Origin: Gymnopilus junonius
Taxonomy: Eukaryota > Basidiomycota > Agaricomycetes > Agaricales > Galerinaceae
Direction of reading: 5' to 3'
Assembly (NCBI GenBank): GCA_015501075.1
Contig: JADNYJ010000835.1
Location: 1 to 11,846 of the forward strand
DNA length: 11,846 nucleotides
Below, piece after piece: positions 1 to 7,265 of this stretch. Position 1 is the stretch's first letter. Every line of letters begins with the position of its first letter. Position numbers and translations under genes: made by a program. The notes under the pieces are model-generated. The model made no database searches. It was given only the letters and a program-made list of their open reading frames with translations, and had not been told where the DNA came from.

Positions 1-1642
1 TAGGCAACAGGAATTCCATGGCACAAGTCTACTTTGAGCTGTACTTGAAAATGTCGGATCATTGCAGCAAAGGCATGATAAATGTCAGAATCACGTGTCA
101 ATACGCGCGACGAGTAGGACTTCATCGCTTGTTCATATTGTTCAATGTCATCCGGATCCCAACTTCCTAGACGTTCAATTCTGCAGTATCTGCTATGTCG
201 ATGTTCAACAACGACATCCTCTCTCCATTCAGCTCTCATGCATTTGAAGACTACCTGACCACCAATGAAAATAAGAGTTCGTTTTGCGTATTTCTGCTCT
301 TGGAATCTAGGTGTAAGACCTTTCGTCAGCTTATATGGACAGGAAGTACCATAAGTAAGCATCCTTACTGCCACGCCCTATGGAAGTATGCTCCTTCTAT
401 GTGATCTTGATATCTTGGTCGGAAACAAAGTCGGAGTCCAGGATGTATTTCTTCGATTGCTTGACTTGTTTCTCGGCTTGCTGGTTGCACCCCAGGAAGC
501 CCAACGTTGGCGCTATTCCCACTTCCAGCAATGATAGTTAAATGCGCTTTACCGAAGACTTCACCAATGTTGGGTATTGCGAGCATCTTGGTCTTTACAT
601 CGTCCTGAATAATGCAGAGCGAGTCGACCCATAGAAATCGATATCGTAACTCCCGTACGATGTGCATAGCATCACGAATAGTTATAGGAATTTTGTAGTA
701 ATTGTGTGGAAGTAATAACCCGCCAAGAGTTTCGAGCTCGGAGAGATTAGACAGGCAGAGTGTGAGGATACTATTAGGGTCAATGCGACCCCATAAATAG
801 CTCAGTGCCACATATTTTGTGTCGTTTCCCGGTGAACAGAGAATACAATTATCGACAACATCAATTAGGCGGAAATGTGGTATTTCGGAGATAGAAGTAT
901 GAGCTTGGTATGAGAGCAATTCAGATCTGTCGCAATGACTGCCATGCCACGTCCTGCACATCGAAAGCCAATTGCGCACCATTCCAAAGTCGATCTGGTC
1001 TCGAATGGACCTCACGAAGAAGGTATGATAGGGCGTAGGGGAGTCGTTGGCAAGCATGGTAATTTCAGGTTCAGAGTTCAAGCCACTGCGGTGGATATGC
1101 TGACCGTCCGCATTCTGTATGCTCGGTTTGAGGATGCGAATTTTGGGTATGTGATGTTCCGGTCTGTTGATATCTGGGATGGATCCATCGGTGTCCCACT
1201 TGATTGTAACGGTTAAAGGCTTGCCCTTCTCCATCGATGGAACATCGCTACCGAGAGCGACGAGAATGAGTCTGCAGAGAGGACAGTGTGGCTTTCTCTT
1301 GAGATTGTCTACATGTCCTAAGTCAATAGTTGGATTATTGGGTCTGTTGGCCCTCTCCTTGTCGCTTGGGAGGATGATAAATCGCCTTGGACTGAGATCG
1401 AGCTTTTCGCATGTGGCGCAGAGACTATCTCCGGGTCTTCTTAGTGATGCGGGTACTGGGAGTAATCTGGGAACTTTGATGCCTTCGTCATTCTCGGATC
1501 GGCCGTCATCTGATTCAGATTCCCAATCGTCGCTCTCTTCAATTTTCAGTAGAGAGGATTCGCTGCGATTGCTGATAGTCTCCCAGCTGCTGTTGTCTTC
1601 TTCTTGATGAGGAGAATTCTCATGTGTATTTTCTGGTGGCAT
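1..1642 (-). CDS. HET-domain (heterokaryon incompatibility) protein, C-terminus cut by window edge
   Basis: Two exons are visible: 1642-369 and 306 to beyond position 1, giving 526 complete residues. The start is the ATG at 1642-1640, the first of the open frame. The N-terminus is acidic and Ser-rich (about 1-55). It is followed by cysteine pairs C75-x2-C78 and C120-x2-C123, and then by a W/C/H/C block (W225, C229, H233, C237) typical of the region before HET domains. The HET core has YVALSYLWG at 277-285, LP at 311-312, and WVDSLCIIQDD at 338-348. After the intron the frame reads WQFQE (usually WTFQE), then FIGGQVVFKCM and a DSDIYHAF segment as in the paralogue at 2127-3462. HET proteins trigger incompatibility or cell-death responses after non-self recognition in fungi; the specific partner here cannot be told. 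About 250 more C-terminal residues are expected to the left, judging from the paralogue. Family assignment is firm; the biological role is inferred. Confidence 0.93.
307..368 (-). other. Intron in HET gene, inside the WxFQE motif
   Basis: A 62-nt intron reads GTAAGG at the donor and CCTAG at the acceptor on the minus strand, with a CTGAC branch-like site at 329-325. Removing it joins TGG-CA to A-TTC-CAA-GAG, restoring WQFQE and a frame that stays open to the window edge. Without splicing the frame stops at once at 367-365. The intron sits in phase 2 of the residue after the Trp, exactly as in the paralogous gene at 2330-2387. Confidence 0.92.
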
Positions 1643-2126
1643 ATCAGCAGGGATACGACTTCTCCTCAGGCTGTTGGTGCTGGCGCCGGTAATAGTAGAG
1701 TAGTACGCACTGATGGGGGAACACTTGGACGCTCACTTGCTATTTAGTATATACATTATTAACTTAATTTAAACATGTGAAGTTCTGCCTGTCATCCTTG
1801 GAAGTCGGATATAAGCATACACCGGTAACATTCCAGGTAGTAGAAGTTGGATAAAGATAGCGACAAATACCTATTAAATTGTCTCTGCATCGACGGGCTG
1901 TCCTTTTCCCGGTACATAAGCAAGTGTGGGTGGTCCTTGAAGCCTTTCCTTTATAACTGAATGACATTGTACAGCAAGGGACCGATTCTGTTTTGCGTGC
2001 TGGCGGATTATCTAGACCTGCACAGCTTCCATTGAGTGCTATTTTTGGCTTCTAGCACTCAGCTTTATCGGAGCATCAATCTGCAGTTGAACTTCTACCG
2101 GTCATCAACAAGCGTGTATATCGAAG
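1643..2126. promoter_or_regulatory. Divergent intergenic region between the two HET genes
   Basis: This 484-bp stretch should hold the minus-strand promoter of the HET gene that starts at 1642. A palindromic GTATATAC at 1747-1754 lies about 105 nt upstream of that ATG and reads TATATACTAAATAG on the minus strand, a plausible TATA box. I searched the plus strand here for the missing N-terminal half of the truncated HET paralogue and saw no trace of the cysteine pairs, ALSYxWG or WVDSLCIIQDD motifs. A 67-codon minus-strand open frame (1967-1764) has no recognisable content. The region is AT-rich between about 1741 and 1775. Confidence 0.45.
2033..2061. repeat. Perfect 9-bp inverted repeat (hairpin), 11-nt loop
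   Basis: TGAGTGCTA at 2033-2041 is followed by its exact reverse complement TAGCACTCA at 2053-2061, with an 11-nt T-rich loop between. It lies about 65 bp before the point where similarity to the intact HET paralogue begins. It may be a breakpoint scar, the end of a small transposon, or chance; the sequence alone does not decide. Confidence 0.5.
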
Positions 2127-3462
2127 GTGGACCTTGTATACGGCGGAGGACATCTGACTATCATCGCTGCAACTGGAACTGACGCCAATGCCGGCCTCCC
2201 TGGTGTGCGACCAGGTACTCGAGGAATAGCTCAGTCAATGGAAGAGATCCTCCCTGGGCTGAGGCTTGGGTTGAGGCCCAAATATCAGGACTGTGTGAAA
2301 GAAAGTCAATATTTTCGACGAGGCTGGACGTGAGTATCGCTTACTGTTTACAGCGATGAGCAAGCTACTTAGAGAAAATATATGCAGCTTCCAAGAACAA
2401 GAGTTCACTAAACGTAGTCTTTTATTTATCGGTGGTCAAGTAATTTACAGATGTATGAGGACGGACCAATGGCGTGAAGACATTGTTGTCGAACACCGAG
2501 ACAGCAAGTACGGGAGTATTGCGCATCAAGACAAGAATCCTGATGATATAGAGCAGTATGAAGAATTGATCCAGACGTACTCAGGCCTTTCGTTGACCAA
2601 AGAGTCTGATATCTATCATGCATTTGCAGGGATGATGGGATACTTTAAAGCAGACTTGAAGGTCAATCTATGTCACGGAATTCCGGATGCCTACTTCGAC
2701 TGGTTTCTTCTGTGGACCTCGCTAGCACCCCAAAAGCGTCGAGAAAAAGCTCCTAGTTGGTCCTGGTCGGGATGGCATGGCGAATCACACCAAAGAATCG
2801 GCCAATGGTACAGCAGCAGTATCATGATGATCCGCAAGGCACTTCGCCAACGCACCTGGATCATCTGGTATCAGCGCAAGGGACACGATGTCGAGGAATG
2901 CGATCGTATGTGGACTCCAAAAGAGCATACGTTTTCGTCAAGTCCAAGGAATTTTTATGGTAGCCACGTCCAGTCAAACTTTTCACTCGACTGTAGTCGA
3001 ACACTCCCAACACGCCGAACGCTAGCTGATGCACCAGTATACTTCGAAGGCACACATAACCCCTCTCCAGGTTCTGGATTCCTTCAATTTTGGACGGTCT
3101 CCGTAAGATTCAAGCTCGACGCCCTAGTAAACAGAGACATAAATAACGATCCTTTCAATGCCTATTCTAGCATCGGAGTCTTTGGAAAGGATGATCGCCA
3201 GGTTGGAGTCATTTTGGTGGATCCTGCATGGGAGGAAAGCAATGTCCCAAAGGTGCACGAGTTTATTCTTTTGTGTGAGGGGCGAGATGAGAAGGCGAAA
3301 GATGGAAGAATAGATGACGAGGAAGGGTGGAAGTATAAGATGATGCTGATTGAATGGCATGGTGATTGGGCAGAACGTGTCTCTTTGAGTTCCATCGAAA
3401 GGGAAGATTTGGATCAAGGTTTAGACCAAGGGCCAGTATGGAAAGAGATTGTTCTTGGCTAG
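2127..3462 (+). pseudogene. 5'-truncated HET-domain paralogue (C-terminal half only)
   Basis: The readable frame uses exons 2127-2329 and 2388-3462 (425 codons). It begins with VYGGGHLTIIAATGTDANAG, matching residues about 362-380 of the HET protein at 1-1642, so roughly 360 N-terminal residues including ALSYxWG and WVDSLCIIQDD are absent. A stop at 2088-2090 closes the frame upstream. There is no ATG at the front: 2127 is a GTG, and the first in-frame ATG is 2238-2240. From WTFQE onward it is a full-length HET C-terminus: FIGGQVIYRCM, DSDIYHAFAGMM, LCHGIPDAYFDW, the hallmark APSWSWSGW (189-197), RTWIIWY, and a natural stop at 3460-3462 with no internal stop or frameshift. That intact coding half suggests recent truncation, or an expressed short protein starting at 2238, or missed upstream exons beyond an intron. 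I favour a truncated relic. Role otherwise unknown. Confidence 0.8.
2330..2387 (+). other. Intron in truncated HET paralogue
   Basis: A 58-nt GTGAGT...ATGCAG intron. Splicing joins TGG-AC to C-TTC-CAA-GAA and gives the canonical WTFQE. The position and phase match the intron at 307-368. A CAG at 2351-2353 could act as an earlier acceptor but would not restore the motif. Confidence 0.92.
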
Positions 3463-3692
3463 AAAGCTTTCACGACGGCCAACCTTTCTTTACCCTTGTG
3501 CGATGACAGAACGCCAATGACAAACGTCAAAGCGGAAAAACGTGTACTGAAAAGGAAAAAAGTACAAATAAGGACAAATTTCATGGAGCAATGCCAGCAA
3601 GTGCACAGGGTCGGATCACGGTCGCGTCTTTCTTCCTCCCCACATCCCTATCTTCTCCTTCCTCCACAGCTGCAGTCTATATACTTTGGAAG
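3463..3692 (+). promoter_or_regulatory. Compact intergenic region and probable promoter of the 3693 gene
   Basis: Only 230 bp separate the HET relic's stop from the next start. An A-rich part (about 3535-3580, with AAAAAAGT and CAAATAAGG) is followed by a strongly pyrimidine-rich tract at about 3628-3668 just before the ATG. Such CT tracts are common near transcription starts of basidiomycete genes. No clean TATA box was found at the usual distance. Confidence 0.4.
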
Positions 3693-4477
3693 ATGTTCGG
3701 ACTCATTAGGAGGATATCTTACGGTGTTATTCCTCGCGCTGATAGGCCTTGGGAGGAGGACCGTACGTGCCTTGTTTTCTTTTTATTTTCACACCTTTAT
3801 CTGCCCACGAAGATGCGACGCGTGCTTTGCTTCTAGTTGTTCTATTTCGTCTTGTTTTTTTGCGCGTAATATAATGTACTAACTCGTTTTTATCTCTGAC
3901 AGCGACTTCAAACGCCCCACAAAGGAGGAAGAAGCGCCGTTTGAGCTCGACAGAGCGGCCAGACATCGATGCCGATGAGGAAGCGGCAAACAAGAAGGCG
4001 CGTGCGGAGAGCGGAACTCCTGACGCGGACAGAGATGCTACTTTTTTGATGCCTCCGCCTGCCACCAGTGTCGGCGCCAGCGCTGATACCCAAGAAGTGA
4101 AGGAGGTTACTCAGGGGGTGAAGGAAGTGGATTTGGACGGCAGGGATGCCACCCCTGCTCCTGCTGAAGAAGAACATAACTCCATCCCAGCTCCAGAGAG
4201 CATCCCTCTACCTGATGAAAAATCAGGAGAGTTGGATGAGCTCAACTCAGATGCTTCTACTTCTCCGCCAACGCAGGCCGCGGATGGTGATGATGTGTCA
4301 TCATCGTCTTCGGAAGTGACATCCCAGGACAAACAAGGAGAGGAAGATGAGGGGACTGCACCTCCGTCCGATCTAGAAATTGCCACGGCTGAGAAAGGGC
4401 TCAAGGATGTCCCCGCGGAGACCATCGCGAAATCGGTCGAAACATCCGTTTCCCCTGCTGGTATTACTCAGAACTAG
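3693..4477 (+). CDS. Conserved-looking acidic, Ser-rich, probably nuclear protein of unknown function
   Basis: Exons 3693-3762 and 3903-4477 encode 214 residues. The short first exon gives the N-terminus MFGLIRRISYGVIPRADRPW followed by EED. The second exon opens with TSNAPQRRKKRRLSS, so a basic cluster at 31-36 plus KKAR at 54-57 resembles a bipartite nuclear localisation signal. The remaining 150 or so residues are low in hydrophobics and rich in Glu, Asp, Ser, Pro and Ala, including a run of Ser near DGDDVSSSSSE, and are probably disordered. No catalytic motif, membrane segment or signal peptide is seen. The start at 3693 was chosen because the frame upstream is unremarkable and 3693 directly follows the pyrimidine tract. 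A longer version starting at 3591 is possible but less likely. The aromatic and basic N-terminus looks like the conserved part. I do not recognise a named family; nuclear location is inferred from the basic cluster only. Confidence 0.8.
3763..3902 (+). other. Intron with perfect TACTAAC branch site
   Basis: A 140-nt GTACGT...TGACAG intron, with a textbook TACTAAC at 3876-3882, 20 nt before the acceptor. Splicing joins GAC-C to CG-ACT, giving EED-P-TSNAPQ and keeping the frame open to the stop at 4477. It is about twice the length of the other coding introns in the window. Confidence 0.85.
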
Positions 4478-5000
4478 GGAAAACCAATTCTATCATACCC
4501 GGCCTTGTTTTCAAAGTAGCGACACCATGGTTTTGACGCACGACAGTTCACTAAACTCATTCTGATTGAAGACGATGTAGAATCGTTATCGGTTGTTATT
4601 GTACTGTTTTCCCGACCTCCTGGCCTATTTCTTATTTCGCCATACATACCCCTCCTTGTTTTTCTTCTCATCTTGCACGCTCTCTGTCTTGGAAGATTTA
4701 TAGCTATCTATTTATCTATCTAATTCACATACATGCCCTAAAACATTTTTTTTCTCTTCCTTATCTTGCTTGTGTTGTCGTCGCTGTTGTTGTTTTAAAA
4801 CTGTTACTTACTGTATCACCTCCACACTCCCTCATCCAAGTCAAATCCAATCCATTCTTTTTATACCTGCCACTATTTTGTTTTTCTTGCTGCTTATTGC
4901 TCCAGCTTCTTCTCCTGACGTTTGACCATTCCTTATGTATACGGGATGGGTGATCGTGATGGATAGACGCATGACTTTTGGACCGCAATAGGTAGCTGAT
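4478..5000. other. 3' flank of the 3693 gene, pyrimidine-rich, no gene seen
   Basis: This stretch should hold the 3' UTR and terminator of the preceding gene. It is strongly T/C-rich on the plus strand from about 4620 to 4920. It includes a TATC-type short tandem repeat at 4705-4722, a run of eight T after ACA at about 4746-4753, and a GTT-type repeat near 4785-4795. No AATAAA signal is obvious close to the stop, and no open frame in either strand resembles a protein. Confidence 0.4.
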
Positions 5001-5434
5001 TCATTTTTACTTCAACTATCGCACCGTTTGACTGACGTTGACATCTGCATTCCAGGGAGTCTCCGTATGTGCAGAGAGCACCATGCGTCGTCCTCGATCC
5101 CAAAGCAGCTCACGTGGGATCTTTATCGAAGACCAGCTAAAGGTCGTAGTCTTCTTTCGAGGCTTCCTTCTCACTACCATTCTGCACAGTGCTACCTTCT
5201 GGCGTTCATCGTCCAGCAGTCACTAGTCATGGCTGACCTCGCCTTGAACCGTTTGACAGGATGCTTGATGTGATGATCTCCATGACTCAGCTGTCCGACT
5301 AGCTCTCTTTCTCTCTGAACCTTGCGGTGGCCCTGTGATCCAGAACGTCAAGCGAGTCAGATTTATCTTTAGAAGCAACATCCCTAGGCACCTTTACCGA
5401 GCAAAATTCAGTCAAGCACTCGTACATGCACCAT

Positions 5435-5456
5435 GAAGAAGTAAAAGCCCTTCTTC
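5435..5456. repeat. GAAGAAG / CTTCTTC inverted repeat
   Basis: GAAGAAG at 5435-5441 and its exact complement CTTCTTC at 5450-5456 are separated by 8 nt. The half sites resemble nGAAn units of heat-shock elements, but the spacing is not canonical. Confidence 0.45.
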
Positions 5457-5623
5457 GCTATCCTCACGATAGAACCGTATTTGTGCTTAAAATACTTCAC
5501 AATGTCGGACGCTAAGACCCTACCAGAACTCCAGCTCCAGCTTCCGATCTTCAGTTAACTCCTCGCTTTCCTCAGGCGCCGGGATCTCCAAAAAAACCTA
5601 TGTAAACTGATTTTCGTCGCGTC

Positions 5624-5637
5624 TACGAAGCTTCGTA
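5624..5637. promoter_or_regulatory. 14-bp perfect palindrome with heat-shock-element pair
   Basis: TACGAAGCTTCGTA is a perfect 14-bp palindrome. Its centre, cGAAgcTTCg, fits the nGAAnnTTCn pair recognised by HSF-type factors. A third unit at the correct 5-bp spacing is not clear, so binding is inferred. Confidence 0.4.
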
Positions 5638-5923
5638 CAAGACACAAGCGCGAGGGCCTCACCTTTCCTTCCTTGCTTTTCCGAATATTTTACTTTTCTC
5701 CAAATTTTGCAGGTACACAATTCGCGTCGCCTGTTTCGTTATTGGTTATACGTCTTATCAGAAATGCGTTGCGCACATCCGTCCTATGTAAAAGTGTAGG
5801 CCTTCAAAGCTTCAACCTTCCAGCGGAAGCAAACTTTCATTACCGGCTGGAATTTTGATCGGCTCGATCTCGCTCTTTCTTCTGGCCAGTACCGTTATAT
5901 TAAGAAGGATTTCCGGGATCCCT

Positions 5924-5940
5924 GGAAGGCTTCCGGAAGC
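5924..5940. promoter_or_regulatory. Overlapping GGAAG/CTTCC palindromes, HSE-like
   Basis: Three alternating half sites occur: GGAAG at 5924-5928, CTTCC at 5930-5934 and GGAAG at 5935-5939. They include a perfect 12-bp palindrome GCTTCCGGAAGC at 5929-5940. The last two units match nTTCnnGAAn exactly. The first is displaced by one base from the canonical 5-bp rhythm. TTCC and GGAA also flank a GGGATCCC at 5915-5922 just upstream. Confidence 0.45.
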
Positions 5941-6084
5941 AAAGACAAAGAAAAGTCGCGTATCTATCTTGGTTTGTTCACGCAAGATTGCATGAGTCGG
6001 CCTTTCTCAGTACATCTATTTTTCTTATTCAACTCGTCATTAGAATACTTCATGCTGGGCGTCGATCAGACTCCGCCTGGTACG

Positions 6085-6096
6085 CTATAAGTATAG
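6085..6096 (+). promoter_or_regulatory. Possible TATA box
   Basis: CTATAAGTATAG at 6085-6096 is the best TATA-like element in the 2.8-kb gap, and also a 5-bp inverted repeat with a 2-nt centre. It precedes intron-shaped segments on the same strand at 6344, 6567 and 7043, so it may drive a transcript running into the 7266 gene. A second, weaker TATAAG lies at 6828-6833. Confidence 0.3.
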
Positions 6097-6343
6097 GCCT
6101 TTGGACTCCGTTTTGCACAATCCCCAAACGAGTATGGTAAAGCGGATGATTATACAACGTGTTGTGCACGCGCCTCCGTGATCGATGACGGCATCCCCCG
6201 CAGCAAAAGCGTGCCTGTCGTTGGTGCATGTTCTAACTTTTCGTCCACCTTACTGCTCTAAAATGATGTCTAGGCGAGGCTACCGTTCCCCTTCATTCAT
6301 CTCTGGGTGATTCTTGCTGCCAATCATATCATATCTGATTGAG

Positions 6344-6393
6344 GTGAGTTTTCAATTTTTCATTTATTCAGACATTTGGACGCATTTTAACAG
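6344..6393 (+). other. Candidate non-coding or leader intron
   Basis: GTGAGT at 6344 and TTTTAACAG ending at 6393 frame a 50-nt intron-shaped segment. The following 173 nt (6394-6566) are open in the frame that begins at 6394, up to the next candidate donor. Only sequence shape supports it; no protein similarity does. Confidence 0.3.
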
Positions 6394-6566
6394 CCAGCAG
6401 AACATGAGCCGACTTTTACCCTCCAGCTGTCAGTTTACCAGCCATTGACGCATATATCTGAGCCTTCGCCTGCGATGTACTCTTCTGGAGCATGTCCCAC
6501 TCACCCCGCACACACGAAGCCCCAGCTGCAGAGTTTTCTTTACCTTACATGGCGCCGAGTTAACCG

Positions 6567-6626
6567 GTATGTGTTATCTTAATCTGCCTCGCGTTTAGCT
6601 TGCTGATCACACAACAATATTGACAG
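6567..6626 (+). other. Candidate leader intron (GTATGT...GACAG)
   Basis: A 60-nt segment with a strong GTATGT donor, a GCTGATC branch-like site about 20 nt before the end, and a TTGACAG acceptor: the standard basidiomycete intron shape. Splicing extends a frame from the ATG at 6475 to a 48-residue peptide that resembles nothing I know. It may be an upstream ORF in a long leader or part of a non-coding RNA. Confidence 0.4.
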
Positions 6627-7265
6627 AACCTGCCCTTCTCTCATTGCCTCGAGGCTTCAATCGAATTGGTGCTTCATGATCCTTGATTCGTGATCTGAAT
6701 GTCATTGGACAGCGCCAAGTCAGGAAGCTGCTTCTCTGGGCCTATTGATATCCTGCAGGTCCTTGGAGTCGATAGAACATGACGTTAGAACGAGAGGAAG
6801 GAATGAAGGTGGGGGAGTTCACTTGCCTATAAGGCGCAGCTTAGGATCAATTCTGACCGAAGCCTTCAATCTTTGCCTCACAATAGTGCCTAGCTGGAGT
6901 CCGATTGCTTATCGGACCATTCTCGAAGTCGCGTTACAGAAGCGTGCGTGCGTGCGTTGCATGTATTAACTTGTCGAAACGGCAAGCGGGTCGAGCAAGG
7001 TAGCGAGCAGGCGGCAAGTCATCCGCAAGTTTGAAGGGCAAGGTAAGCGTAGTTCATCTCTCTTCAACTCATTCCTGTCTCCTAGCTCATCTTTCTCTTT
7101 CCCTTTTCCTATTCGACTCCGCGCTTCCGCAGGACGGGCTCGAAGTTATTCTCTCAACTTTATCCATATCCTTCGGACGAGTTGCTTATCCCAATTCCAG
7201 GCAACATCGTGATCCCTTCGATATCGAATTCAAAACTAGAGGGCTGATACTCTGAAATCCACGAC
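6627..7265 (+). promoter_or_regulatory. Upstream region and probable 5' leader of the 7266 gene
   Basis: The space before the ATG at 7266 contains a TATAAG at 6828-6833, a (GCGT)4 microsatellite at 6942-6957, and a pyrimidine-rich stretch at about 7055-7130. A GGTAAGCG donor with GT at 7043 and a CTTCCGCAG acceptor ending at 7132 outline a possible 90-nt 5'-UTR intron. Short frames at 6745-6969 and 7031-7255 look like chance or upstream ORFs. Confidence 0.4.
6942..6957. repeat. (GCGT)4 microsatellite
   Basis: Four perfect tandem copies of GCGT lie in the upstream region of the 7266 gene. Confidence 0.75.

Larger units (their letters stand above)
5001..6343. other. Long intergenic region with inverted repeats, no convincing gene
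   Basis: No frame longer than about 80 codons occurs here and none of the short ones shows a recognisable motif. The frames at 5028-5273 and 5038-5226 overlap each other and look like chance. The region contains a CACGTG E-box at 5111-5116, three GAA/TTC inverted repeats described separately, and a TATA-like element at 6085-6096. It may be an extended promoter for the large gene at 7266, a non-coding transcript, or decayed sequence. Confidence 0.4.

Noticed and set aside
935..1607. Two overlapping plus-strand open frames (935-1216 and 1167-1607)
   Set aside because: They lie antisense to the HET coding exon, whose minus-strand product has clear family motifs. The plus-strand translations have none.
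2127..2129. GTG as a start codon of the truncated HET copy
   Set aside because: Nuclear fungal genes start at ATG. The GTG is only where the open, HET-like frame becomes recognisable, and the first in-frame ATG is at 2238.
3591..3692. N-terminal extension of the 3693 gene from an upstream in-frame ATG at 3591
   Set aside because: The added 34 residues come from the pyrimidine-rich leader and look non-coding; 3693 gives a compact, plausible N-terminus.
5028..5273. Short plus-strand frames of 62-81 codons, one following a TTCCAG acceptor-like site
   Set aside because: They overlap in different frames, have no recognisable motif, and no good donor was found upstream.
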